Assembly (NCBI GenBank): GCA_013349725.1 | Contig: DUZB01000113.1 | Location: 1 to 7,676 of the forward strand | Direction: 5' to 3' | Source: Deltaproteobacteria bacterium | GTDB lineage: Bacteria > Desulfobacterota > DSM-4660 > Desulfatiglandales > Desulfatiglandaceae | Length of the DNA: 7,676 nucleotides | Shown here: piece after piece, positions 1-5,263 of the stretch | Layout of the letters: every line of letters starts with the position of its first letter | How positions within the stretch are numbered: the stretch's first letter is position 1 | The notes under the pieces: generated by a model | Database searches by the model: none | What the model saw: the letters and a program-made list of their open reading frames with translations, nothing else | What the model was told of the DNA's origin: nothing | Program-made: the position numbers and the translations under genes

Positions 1-4
1 CCCC

Positions 5-82
5 CGTCATTCCGGCATGCTTTTAGCCGGAATCCACGTCGGCGCATCTCTGGATTCCGGCTAAAAGCATGCCGGAATGACG
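5..82. repeat. Perfect inverted repeat, REP/MITE-like palindrome
   Basis: Two 32-nt arms (5-36 and 51-82) are exact reverse complements around a 14-nt centre (37-50). The arms begin CGTCATTCCGGCATGC and end AGCCGGAATCCA. Within each arm ATTCCGG and CCGGAAT also recur, so the element is nested. It encodes nothing visible and has no T-tract, so it is not a standard terminator. Perfect arms of this length with a short centre fit a dispersed palindromic element such as a REP-like sequence or a small non-autonomous MITE. No second copy occurs in this window, so the repeat class is inferred. The left edge may continue outside the window. Confidence 0.8.
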
Positions 83-182
83 AAAGTGTAAACTGCCAAA
101 TGAAGGATGCCAAGATATGCTTTGTTTTTATTCTCCAGCTTGGGAAAACATTATCCGCACCGTTTTGCCCGTCAGGTTACAT

Positions 183-211
183 CGCTGCCTTTCCAGTGGA
201 CCGTGGCAGCG
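183..211. other. Small dyad upstream of the dehydratase gene
   Basis: CGCTGCC (183-189) and GGCAGCG (205-211) form a 7-bp inverted repeat around a 15-nt centre that holds TCCAGTGGA. It lies about 40 nt before the ATG at 252. No T-run follows, so it is more likely an operator or leader hairpin than a terminator. Its function is unknown. Confidence 0.3.
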
Positions 212-251
212 TTAGCATTTGAATTTTTACGATAAAATCCTGGAAGGTTCT

Positions 252-1220
252 ATGGAAAAGACAGCTTTGATTTTAGGTGTTTCCGGTCAGGATGGATCTT
301 ACCTGGCCCGCTTTCTTCTAAAAAAGGGATACAGGGTCGTGGGTTGTTCAAGAGACGCCCAGATATCCCGTTTTTCAAACCTGGCCCGGTTGAATATTCG
401 GGAGCAGGTGGAGTTCCAATCGGTTTCGTTAAACGATTTCAGGAGTGTGCTTCAGGTGCTCAAGAAAATCCAGCCGGATGAGGTGTATAACCTGGCCGGC
501 CAGAGTTCGGTCGGGCTTTCTTTTGAACAGCCGGTTGAGTCCTTTGAAAGCATCAGTGTTGGGACACTGAATCTCCTTGAAGCCATCCGGTTTCTCGAAG
601 TCCCCATAAGACTCTATAATGCCGGGTCCAGCGAATGTTTCGGCAACACCGGGGATCAGCCCGCCGATGAACGGACACCTTTTCGCCCCCGAAGCCCCTA
701 TGCCGTAGCCAAGGCGGCCGCCTTCTGGCAGCTGGATAACTACCGAGAGGCCTATGGGCTTTTTGCCTGCTCGGGCCTTTTGTTCAACCACGAATCCCCA
801 CTCAGACCGAGCAGATTCGTGACCCGTAAAATTGTCGATGCCGTTTGCCGCATTGCAAAAGGTTCCCGGGAAAAGCTGGAGTTAGGGAACGTGGCTGTAG
901 AAAGGGATTGGGGCTGGGCCCCCGAATACGTAGAGGCCATGTGGCTTATGCTTCAGCAGGATGTTCCCGAAGACTTTATTGTCGCAACGGGAGAGAGCAA
1001 TACGCTGGAAAATTTCGTAAGCGAGGCCTTTGGGGCGGCTGATCTTGACTGGCGGGCCCATGTGCTGTCGAACCCGCGGCTTTTACGGCCGACGGACATC
1101 ATGACAATCAGGGCGAACCCCCATAAAGCGATGAAAAAGCTGAAATGGAGCGCCCGATACCGTATGGGCGATGTAGTCAGAATGATGGTGGAAGACGGGA
1201 TGGACTACACCCCCGTCTGA
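252..1220 (+). CDS. gmd: GDP-mannose 4,6-dehydratase (short-chain dehydrogenase, epimerase/dehydratase family)
   Basis: Converts GDP-D-mannose to GDP-4-keto-6-deoxy-D-mannose in the cytoplasm, the entry to GDP-fucose, GDP-rhamnose or related sugars for surface glycans. The 322-residue product opens with the Rossmann loop G9-VSG12-QDG15, typical of this enzyme. Other family blocks are DEVYNLAGQSSVGLSFEQP (about 76-94), the catalytic S126-S127-E128, Y150-xxx-K154 in RSPYAVAK, GLLFNHESP (175-183), VTRKI (190-194) and the RDWG block near 218-221. ATG 252 follows GGAAGG with a 4-nt gap. An in-frame TTG at 219 would add 11 residues but has no ribosome site. At 322 aa it matches the compact Pseudomonas-type enzyme and is shorter than the roughly 345-370 aa enterobacterial type. 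The usual catalytic Thr of the TSE motif is Ser here. No reductase or epimerase partner lies in the window, so the end sugar is unknown. Confidence 0.88.
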   Translation: MEKTALILGVSGQDGSYLARFLLKKGYRVVGCSRDAQISRFSNLARLNIREQVEFQSVSLNDFRSVLQVLKKIQPDEVYNLAGQSSVGLSFEQPVESFESISVGTLNLLEAIRFLEVPIRLYNAGSSECFGNTGDQPADERTPFRPRSPYAVAKAAAFWQLDNYREAYGLFACSGLLFNHESPLRPSRFVTRKIVDAVCRIAKGSREKLELGNVAVERDWGWAPEYVEAMWLMLQQDVPEDFIVATGESNTLENFVSEAFGAADLDWRAHVLSNPRLLRPTDIMTIRANPHKAMKKLKWSARYRMGDVVRMMVEDGMDYTPV

Positions 1221-1249
1221 AACCCCTATTCTGCTTCGGCTTTCTTTTG

Positions 1250-1278
1250 TTGACCTGCTGCGCCCTCTCGATTACATT
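1250..1278 (+). promoter_or_regulatory. Candidate sigma-70-type promoter for the ligase gene
   Basis: TTGACC (1250-1255), a 17-nt spacer, then TACATT (1273-1278, 4 of 6 matches). It lies just past the dehydratase stop and about 137 nt before the preferred ligase start. It would let the ligase and the small gene be expressed apart from the dehydratase. Judged by eye only. Confidence 0.3.
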
Positions 1279-1306
1279 AGCTGGCGCCCACATTTCCTGC
1301 AGTGGA

Positions 1307-1327
1307 ATGAATGGATGGATGGATGGA
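1307..1327 (+). repeat. ATGG tetranucleotide tract
   Basis: Four full ATGG units plus one base (1311-1327), preceded by ATGA (1307-1310). The tract lies in the leader of the ligase gene and contains in-frame ATG codons at 1307 and 1319. Only about four units are present, so slippage would be modest. Confidence 0.7.
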
Positions 1328-1414
1328 ACCCGGCTTCCGGTAAAGCACGTTCAATATGGATCCGGGCATTACCTTTCTGCTTTTCCTTTTAGCTATTTGG
1401 AGGATCTTTTCGCT

Positions 1415-2743
1415 GTGGAAACTCCCTACTGGAATCCCTACCTGGAAACTTTGGCGCCGGAGGCGCTCAGAGACATTCAACTGCGAAAATTTCGGAACAT
1501 GGTCGCCTGGGCCTACGATCGTTCCCCCTATTACCGGGGGCTTTATCAAGAGGCGGGTCTTGAGCCGGGGGATATACGATCTTGGGACGATATCTCGAAA
1601 GTCCCTAAAATGGACAAGACCCGACTCAAAGAGGGGCAGGAGGGCGACCCCTTCCCCTACGGCCGGCTGCTGTGTCAGCCCATTGAGGAAGTGGCGGAAT
1701 TTCGACAGACATCGGGAACCACCGGTAAACCCGTTTACCAGGCGGATTCGTGGGCAGACTGGGAATGGTGGTCCGAATCCTGGTGCTACATCCTCTGGTC
1801 CCAGGGATACCGCGCGAGGGATCGGGTCTTTTTCCCTTTTGGATACAACGTGTTCGTGGCTTTCTGGGCCGCCCATTACGCGGCGGAAAGGCTGGGCTGT
1901 GAGGTGGTGCCGGGAGGGGTCCTGGACACGGCGGCGCGCGTCCTCAAAATGCAGGAGCTGAAAACAACCGCCATGATGGGAACTCCCACTTATCTCCTCA
2001 ATATGGCGGATGTGGCCCGGAACCGTCTGGGAATATCCCCCGAAAACCTGCCCATTGAGCGGATCACCTGTGCCGGGGAGCCGGGGGCGTCCATCCCGGC
2101 CACCAAAAAGAGATTGGAAGATGCCTGGGGCGCAAAGGTATTTGACCATGCCGGCGCCACCGAGATCGGAGCCTGGAGCTACGAATGCCTGGAGCAGCCG
2201 GGAGGCCTCCACGTGAATGAAGGGCTGTTTCTGGTGGAAATTGAAGAGGTGGACACCGGGGCCCTGATTACGGCGCCAGGCCGGAAGGGAAAGATGATCA
2301 TCACCGCCTTTGACCGTTTTGCCCAACCCTGCATCCGTTTTGATTCCAAAGATATCATTGAGTGGCAGAACGAGTTCTGCCCCTGTGGCCGAACCTATAG
2401 ACTGATCAAAGGCGGCGTCCAGGGACGGTCTGATGATATCACCAAGGTCAAGGGAGTGCTTCTTTCCCCTTCGGCCATTGAGGAGGTCGTTCGCGGGTTT
2501 TCCGAACTTTCCAGTGAATATGAAGCGACGGTGGAGCGAATCGGAGACAATGAAAAAATTACCTTGAAAATCGAACTGGTTCCAGGCGCCGAGCCGCAAG
2601 AAAAAGACATCCTGGCCCGTTTATCCAATGCCCTCCGGTTAAACACCAATCTGGGCTATGCCATCGAGGTCCATCCGCTGGGCTCCCTTCCCCGGTACGA
2701 AGTGAAGGCCAGGAGATTCAAGGATTTACGGAAGATTCATTGA
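1415..2743 (+). CDS. Phenylacetate-CoA ligase (PaaK) family AMP-forming acyl-CoA ligase
   Basis: Expected to activate an aromatic or other carboxylic acid to its CoA thioester with ATP, via an acyl-adenylate, in the cytoplasm. From GTG 1415 it is 442 aa, the usual PaaK length, and begins with the family-typical ETPYWNPYLETL. Visible motifs: the ATP-binding SGTTGKP (100-106), AGEPG (220-224), the adenylate-site HAGATEIG (245-252), a Cys pair in FCPCGRTY (CPCG 322-325), the hinge region GRSDDITKVKG (337-347) and a C-terminal Lys in YEVKARRFKD (K431), likely the catalytic Lys. GTG 1415 follows GGAGG (1399-1403) by 11 nt, which is rather long. ATG 1307 or 1319 would add 36 or 32 residues that do not look like the family. 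In the PCIRFDSKDI segment the usual YRTGD-like stretch is replaced by FDSKD, so the substrate need not be phenylacetate. No paa ring-oxidation genes are nearby, which fits anaerobic use. Confidence 0.85.
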   Translation: METPYWNPYLETLAPEALRDIQLRKFRNMVAWAYDRSPYYRGLYQEAGLEPGDIRSWDDISKVPKMDKTRLKEGQEGDPFPYGRLLCQPIEEVAEFRQTSGTTGKPVYQADSWADWEWWSESWCYILWSQGYRARDRVFFPFGYNVFVAFWAAHYAAERLGCEVVPGGVLDTAARVLKMQELKTTAMMGTPTYLLNMADVARNRLGISPENLPIERITCAGEPGASIPATKKRLEDAWGAKVFDHAGATEIGAWSYECLEQPGGLHVNEGLFLVEIEEVDTGALITAPGRKGKMIITAFDRFAQPCIRFDSKDIIEWQNEFCPCGRTYRLIKGGVQGRSDDITKVKGVLLSPSAIEEVVRGFSELSSEYEATVERIGDNEKITLKIELVPGAEPQEKDILARLSNALRLNTNLGYAIEVHPLGSLPRYEVKARRFKDLRKIH

Positions 2744-2758
2744 GAAGAGGAACAGACC

Positions 2759-2947
2759 ATGGAAACAGAAAGATTAGACGAGATACGAGAAAGTGTGGAG
2801 AATCTTACGAGGGCCGCTGAAGCTCTTTTGATCCAGGCAGACGGTTTCCCGTCTCTTCAGCAAAATACCAAGAGAATAAACGCCTGTATACGAATGATGC
2901 AGATCGCCCTGGGGCAGGTAACCATGACGCCGGAAAGGCATTCTTGA
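2759..2947 (+). CDS. Small protein of unknown function, coupled to the acyl-CoA ligase gene
   Basis: A 62-residue product I cannot assign to a family. It starts 15 nt after the ligase stop, with AGAGG (2746-2750) 8 nt before the ATG, so it is well placed for co-translation. The sequence is acidic and helical at the N terminus (METERLDEIRESVENLTRAA). A short GFPSLQQNTKRINA turn-and-helix follows, then a hydrophobic-amphipathic helix (IRMMQIALGQV). There is no signal peptide, membrane segment or metal-binding motif; it has one Cys. Two amphipathic helices around a GFP-S turn suggest a small helical hairpin that might dimerise or bind the ligase. That is inference from position. Good ribosome site and spacing make it likely real. 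Confidence 0.6.
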   Translation: METERLDEIRESVENLTRAAEALLIQADGFPSLQQNTKRINACIRMMQIALGQVTMTPERHS

Positions 2948-2970
2948 GCTAACCTGATCCAGGTGGGGGA

Positions 2971-2987
2971 TGAACACGAGCTGTTCA
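2971..2987. promoter_or_regulatory. Operator-like dyad TGAACA-N5-TGTTCA
   Basis: TGAACA (2971-2976) and TGTTCA (2982-2987) are perfect 6-bp arms around CGAGC. The dyad lies between the small gene and the sulfite reductase gene, about 180 nt before the latter. It is of a size bound by dimeric regulators. The half-site TGTTCAGAC (2982-2990) recurs on the minus strand at 7061-7069, upstream of the disulfide reductase gene. No regulator is identified. Confidence 0.3.
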
Positions 2988-3166
2988 GACTGTAATGGAT
3001 TCATCTCCTGGATGATTATTTTCGATTTGCACATGTGAAAAGGACCTGAGTCAAATAGATCTTGCCGACGTACTCCTCTTGACCATTTTTCTATCTCGTA
3101 GTAAAGAATCCTTCCAGGATGTCTGAAAAGACAATATAGAACATATCTAAAAGGTAGGAGGAAAAG

Positions 3167-3823
3167 ATGCTGAAACTTGGAGAGAAGGGCGCCATCATCC
3201 AGAGAGACAAAGAGACCTATGCCATTGCACCGCATATCCCATGCGGGGTAGTGACCCCCGAGCTTCTTCGGAAGCTGGCGGATGTGGCGGAGAAATACCA
3301 TGCCAAAGCCTTGAAGATTACCGGCGCAACGCGCATTGCGCTCGTCGGCATCAAGGAGGAGGACATCGATTCGGTCTGGGAAGACCTTGGGATGAAACCG
3401 GGCGCGGCAGTTGGTCTCTGCGTGCGAAGTGTTCGAGCCTGTCCCGGGAACACCTTCTGCAAGATCGGTCAGCAGGATGCCCTGGGCATGGGGATGAAGC
3501 TGGATGAGATCTATCACGGCCTGGAACTGCCGGGAAAATTCAAAATGGCGGTGTCGGGCTGCAATCTGAACTGCGCTGAGGGCTGGGTTCGCGATGTGGG
3601 TCTTTACGGAAAGGCCAAGGGGTGGACCCTGACGATCGGAGGAAATGTAGGGACGGCGCCTCGAATCGGCCAGGAGCTCTTGAGTGATCTGGACGATGAA
3701 CAGGCCCTGGCAGGCGTGGAAAAAGTGGTGGAATATTACAGGGAAAATGCAAAAAAGGGTGAGCGCCTCGGAAAAATGATTGATCGTATCGGCTTTGATG
3801 CCGTCAAAGAGGCCCTGTCCTGA
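3167..3823 (+). CDS. Small assimilatory-type sulfite reductase (siroheme, 4Fe-4S), single-subunit
   Basis: A 218-aa nitrite/sulfite reductase family protein, expected to reduce sulfite by six electrons to sulfide in the cytoplasm using siroheme coupled to a 4Fe-4S cluster. The N-terminal ferredoxin-like half domain (about 5-65) holds TGATRIALVG with R56. The cluster/siroheme domain follows, with C92-x5-C98 in ACPGNTFC and C132-x3-C136 in GCNLNC, the classical ligand pattern. LPGKFKMAVSG gives K124 and K126, matching the paired lysines that hold sulfite in E. coli CysI. The length equals the roughly 23-27 kDa monomeric enzyme (P590 type) of Desulfovibrio, about half of a normal CysI. AGGAGG (3156-3161) lies 5 nt before ATG, a strong ribosome site. 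No flavoprotein or siroheme-synthesis gene is adjacent, so the electron donor is unknown. A dsrLP-like or nitrite-reducing role is possible. It lacks the extra ferredoxin domain of DsrA/B. Confidence 0.85.
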   Translation: MLKLGEKGAIIQRDKETYAIAPHIPCGVVTPELLRKLADVAEKYHAKALKITGATRIALVGIKEEDIDSVWEDLGMKPGAAVGLCVRSVRACPGNTFCKIGQQDALGMGMKLDEIYHGLELPGKFKMAVSGCNLNCAEGWVRDVGLYGKAKGWTLTIGGNVGTAPRIGQELLSDLDDEQALAGVEKVVEYYRENAKKGERLGKMIDRIGFDAVKEALS

Positions 3824-3854
3824 AATAGGCACTGAAGATATTCGCATCCACTTG

Positions 3855-3895
3855 AAAATAAAAAAGGACTTATGGTCTTTTCCCCATAAGTCCTT
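3855..3895 (-). terminator. Intrinsic terminator of the former tRNA-Lys gene, also able to end the + transcript
   Basis: Perfect 12-bp stem: AAGGACTTATGG (3864-3875) with CCATAAGTCCTT (3884-3895) and an 8-nt loop. The A-rich stretch 3855-3863 reads TTTTATTTT after the hairpin on the minus strand, so it is oriented for minus transcription. It starts 8 nt past the CCA of the tRNA-Lys fragment. On + it follows the sulfite reductase stop by about 40 nt without a T-run and may still help end that transcript. Confidence 0.8.
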
Positions 3896-3902
3896 ATGTT
3901 AT

Positions 3903-3949
3903 TGGTGGGCCTGGAAGGGCTCGAACCTTCGACCAATTGATTAAGAGTC
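3903..3949 (-). pseudogene. 3' fragment of a tRNA-Lys(CUU) gene, likely attachment-site scar
   Basis: Read on minus, this is a clean 3' tRNA part: GA of the anticodon stem, loop CTCTTAA with anticodon CTT, 3' stem TCAAT, variable TGGTC, a T-arm GAAGG-TTCGAGC-CCTTC fully paired, acceptor strand CAGGCCC, discriminator A and CCA. The 5' half (acceptor, D-arm) is absent: sequence upstream (3950 onward) is a T-run on + and unrelated DNA. Loss exactly at the anticodon stem/loop is what an integrase crossover in a tRNA gene leaves on the distal side. The tRNA identity is from match to the bacterial tRNA-Lys pattern. Confidence 0.85.
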
Positions 3950-3994
3950 TTTTTTTTCTCACTTCCCTCAAACTCCTAAAACATCATTTCACGC

Positions 3995-4023
3995 TTGACA
4001 TATCAATTAGTTAACTCTAAACT
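3995..4023 (+). promoter_or_regulatory. Candidate promoter of the integrase remnant
   Basis: TTGACA (3995-4000, perfect -35), a 17-nt spacer, TAAACT (4018-4023, 4 of 6). It reads toward the integrase remnant at 4111, past the repeated GCGTACCA sites. The layout fits self-repression by integrase binding, which is inference. Confidence 0.4.
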
Positions 4024-4060
4024 ACCTTCCTGTAGCATCCTTGAAAAACCTTCAGTTTCA

Positions 4061-4090
4061 GCTACCAAAGCGTACCAGGAGCGTACCAAA
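4061..4090 (+). repeat. Direct repeats, probable integrase arm-type binding sites
   Basis: Three similar units in tandem: GCTACCAAA (4061-4069), GCGTACCAGG (4070-4079) and GCGTACCAAA (4081-4090). The 9-mer AGCGTACCA occurs twice, 11 bp apart, which is one helical turn. Short tandem repeats between an att scar and the integrase start are the usual place for arm-type sites. Confidence 0.5.
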
Positions 4091-4110
4091 CTTTCACAGG
4101 AGATCGGACC

Positions 4111-4272
4111 ATGGGAAAGATGGAATGGCAAAGAATAGGTAAAGGCCTTGAGTGTCGGAATCATCCAACAAGAAAACATGGTGTCAAATTTGATCGGTAT
4201 TTCCGTGGGCGGTACAAAGTCAATAAGAAGGAAACAACGGTTTCTTTCGGTTGGGAATCTGAAAGGTTTTGA
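4111..4272 (+). pseudogene. Truncated tyrosine-recombinase integrase (N-terminal remnant)
   Basis: A 53-codon frame starting at ATG 4111, with AGGAG (4098-4102) 8 nt upstream. It begins MGKMEWQRIGKGLECRNHPT, then RKHGVKFDRYF, RGRYKVNKKE and TTVSFGWESERF before TGA. The pattern (W-Q-x-I-G-K-G, HPTRKHG, DRYF.xRYK, GWxSE) is the N-terminal domain of a phage/island integrase family common in this group. An intact copy would continue for some 300 residues with the Arg, His and Tyr catalytic residues. None of that follows in any frame here. It starts 162 nt from the tRNA-Lys scar and reads away from it, the expected place for the element's own integrase. The remnant is inactive, since it lacks the catalytic domain. 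The break lies near codon 50, after GWESE. Confidence 0.78.
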
Positions 4273-4621
4273 AAAGCGTCCCTTTAAAGGGGTGCTTGGG
4301 GTGGGTTTGACATATGTTATCAGGCATTCCCCACACCAGTGGGGATGAATTGCCATGATCGTCAGTCCCGTTATCGGGGGATTTTTTGATGTTTCCAGAC
4401 TGATATGACCTTTTGAGGCTTTTGAGTATGTTGAGTATAGAGGTGGAAAAGTAAAAAATATCTTTTGTGGGGTACTGATATTTTTTTTTCGAGCTGCGAA
4501 AATCTTCCTGAAAAAAACATCCAGATTTATTTTTTTTGATTGCAGAGAACGGACCCCATGAAACCCCCCATTTACCTTGTGTGGGTGGGAAATACGGTGG
4601 GAATTTTATTTTTCACCCAAC
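4273..4621. other. Gene-free, AT-rich stretch past the integrase break
   Basis: No convincing gene is seen on either strand. It holds a CRISPR-like single repeat (4324-4352) and a weak hairpin, TCCCG-TTAT-CGGGGGATTTTTT (about 4366-4387), that could terminate a + transcript. It also holds a tandem TTGAGTATG/TTGAGTATA (4422-4439) and a 10-bp AT-only dyad, AAAAAATATC (4453-4462) with GATATTTTTT (4477-4486). T-runs of 8-10 occur near 4481 and 4532. The mix looks like decayed mobile-element DNA. Confidence 0.5.
4324..4352 (+). repeat. Solitary type I-E-like CRISPR repeat (candidate)
   Basis: A 29-nt block with palindromic core CCCCAC-ACCA-GTGGGG, flanked by TT before and ATGAA after, ending TTG. 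Length and layout match type I-E repeats (TTCCCC...GGGGATGAACCG on the same strand); only the two C before the final G and the loop differ notably. No second copy lies one spacer (about 32 nt) away on either side, and no cas gene is in the window. It could be the last degenerate repeat of a lost array or a chance hairpin. Confidence 0.35.
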
Positions 4622-4649
4622 AAAAAAAGGCCACGCTTTCAACGTAACC
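4622..4649 (-). terminator. Intrinsic terminator of tRNA-Arg
   Basis: On minus: GGTTACG (4649-4643), loop TTGAAAG, then CGTGGCC (4635-4629), a 7-bp stem with two G-U pairs, followed by seven T (4628-4622). It begins about 15 nt past the tRNA CCA end, so it is well placed to end that transcript. Confidence 0.75.
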
Positions 4650-4663
4650 CCTTGATTTAACGA

Positions 4664-4739
4664 TGGCGGGCGATGCGCGATTCGAACGCGCGACTTCTGG
4701 TTCCGGAGACCAGCACTCTATCCACTGAGCTAATCGCCC
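4664..4739 (-). tRNA. tRNA-Arg (anticodon CCG)
   Basis: A complete 76-nt tRNA with encoded CCA. Acceptor GGGCGAT pairs fully with ATCGCCC. D-arm GCTC/GAGT has one G-U pair. Anticodon stem CTGGT/ACCAG encloses loop CTCCGGA, giving anticodon CCG (reads CGG, Arg). The T-arm is GCGCG-TTCGAAT-CGCGC, the variable loop AAGTC and the discriminator G. It has its own promoter upstream and terminator downstream. It is intact, unlike the tRNA-Lys scar about 700 nt away. Confidence 0.95.
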
Positions 4740-4751
4740 CATGCGTTTTTT

Positions 4752-4780
4752 CTTATACCATGCTTTTTTCGGACGGTCAA
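4752..4780 (-). promoter_or_regulatory. Sigma-70-type promoter of tRNA-Arg
   Basis: On minus: TTGACC (4780-4775), a spacer of exactly 17 nt, TATAAG (4757-4752). The tRNA 5' end is 13 nt beyond the -10 box. It is the clearest housekeeping promoter in the window and sits between the CNB gene stop and the tRNA. Confidence 0.75.
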
Positions 4781-4816
4781 GAACTCCCTTGCCTTGTGCA
4801 TCTGTGAAGCAGGGGA

Positions 4817-5227
4817 TTATTCATACCAGTTTTTCAATCTTTTCCAGGCCAGTTCCTTAAGTTTTTTCACGAAATTGGGAGAGCTTTCTTGAATATCTTT
4901 AATATTCCATTCAAGAAGTTCCGTCGGGCCCACGACTTTCACAGTCACCGTTCTCTTGCCCTGCCGGCTGATAATGCCGACTTCGCCAATCACTTCCCCT
5001 ACTCTCATTTCCGCAACAACAAAACCATTTTCCGCAACGGCCTCTACCTTTCCGGAAGCAATCAGGGCAAAGACACCCGCTGCCTTGTCTCCTTTGGAAT
5101 AAATGGTTTCCCCGTCAAGAAAACTCCTGGGTCTGGCGCTCATCATCAGCCCACCAAGATCATTCTGCTCCAGACCCGAAAAAAGTTCACAATTCAACAT
5201 GGCGGTTCGCATTACATCAATATCCAT
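4817..5227 (-). CDS. Stand-alone cyclic-nucleotide-binding-domain protein (CRP/CAP-type sensor domain, no DNA-binding domain)
   Basis: A 136-aa protein that is almost wholly one cNMP-binding beta-barrel (about residues 15-112). It shows the family blocks GETIYSKGDKAAGVFALIASGKVEAV (about 39-64) and VGEVIGEVGIISRQGKRTVTVKVV. In that region G81-E82 and R92 match the ribose- and phosphate-binding Glu and Arg of CRP. The C terminus is only a short basic helix (FVKKLKELAWKRLKNWYE), so it lacks the HTH of CRP/FNR regulators and must act through a partner. ATG 5227 is chosen because AGGAGG (5238-5233) lies 5 nt upstream; an in-frame GTG at 5242 would start inside that site. It begins 36 nt after the disulfide reductase stop on the same strand and is likely its operon partner. 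A weak, imperfect hairpin (4786-4815) may end the unit. The bound nucleotide and partner are unknown. Confidence 0.85.
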   Translation of the reverse strand: MDIDVMRTAMLNCELFSGLEQNDLGGLMMSARPRSFLDGETIYSKGDKAAGVFALIASGKVEAVAENGFVVAEMRVGEVIGEVGIISRQGKRTVTVKVVGPTELLEWNIKDIQESSPNFVKKLKELAWKRLKNWYE

Positions 5228-5263
5228 ATTTTCCTCCTTCACGGCAATGCATCGAATGAAATA

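Noticed and set aside
1145..1414. N-terminal extension of the ligase with a hydrophobic stretch (FCFGFLLLTCCA)
   Set aside because: It overlaps the end of the dehydratase gene, includes the repeat tract, and goes against the cytoplasmic family. GTG 1415 gives the normal length.
1277..2599. Long open frame (440 codons) antisense to the ligase gene
   Set aside because: It mirrors the ligase codon pattern, has no ribosome site, and its product is rich in Arg, Gly and Pro without any family motif. The sense protein is clearly conserved.
3079..3107. TTGACC with TAAAGA as a promoter for the sulfite reductase gene
   Set aside because: The -10 match is poor (3 of 6) and other spacings are no better, so not called.
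2774..3847. Long open frame (357 codons) on minus across the small gene and the sulfite reductase gene
   Set aside because: It lies antisense to a well-recognised enzyme and its product matches nothing.
4003..4356. Minus-strand frame of 117 codons across the integrase remnant
   Set aside because: It is antisense to the integrase start and att region, and the product is not recognisable.
4366..4387. Hairpin TCCCG/CGGGGGA followed by six T as a terminator
   Set aside because: The stem is only about 4-5 bp and no gene upstream needs it. Noted under the gene-free stretch and not called as a terminator.
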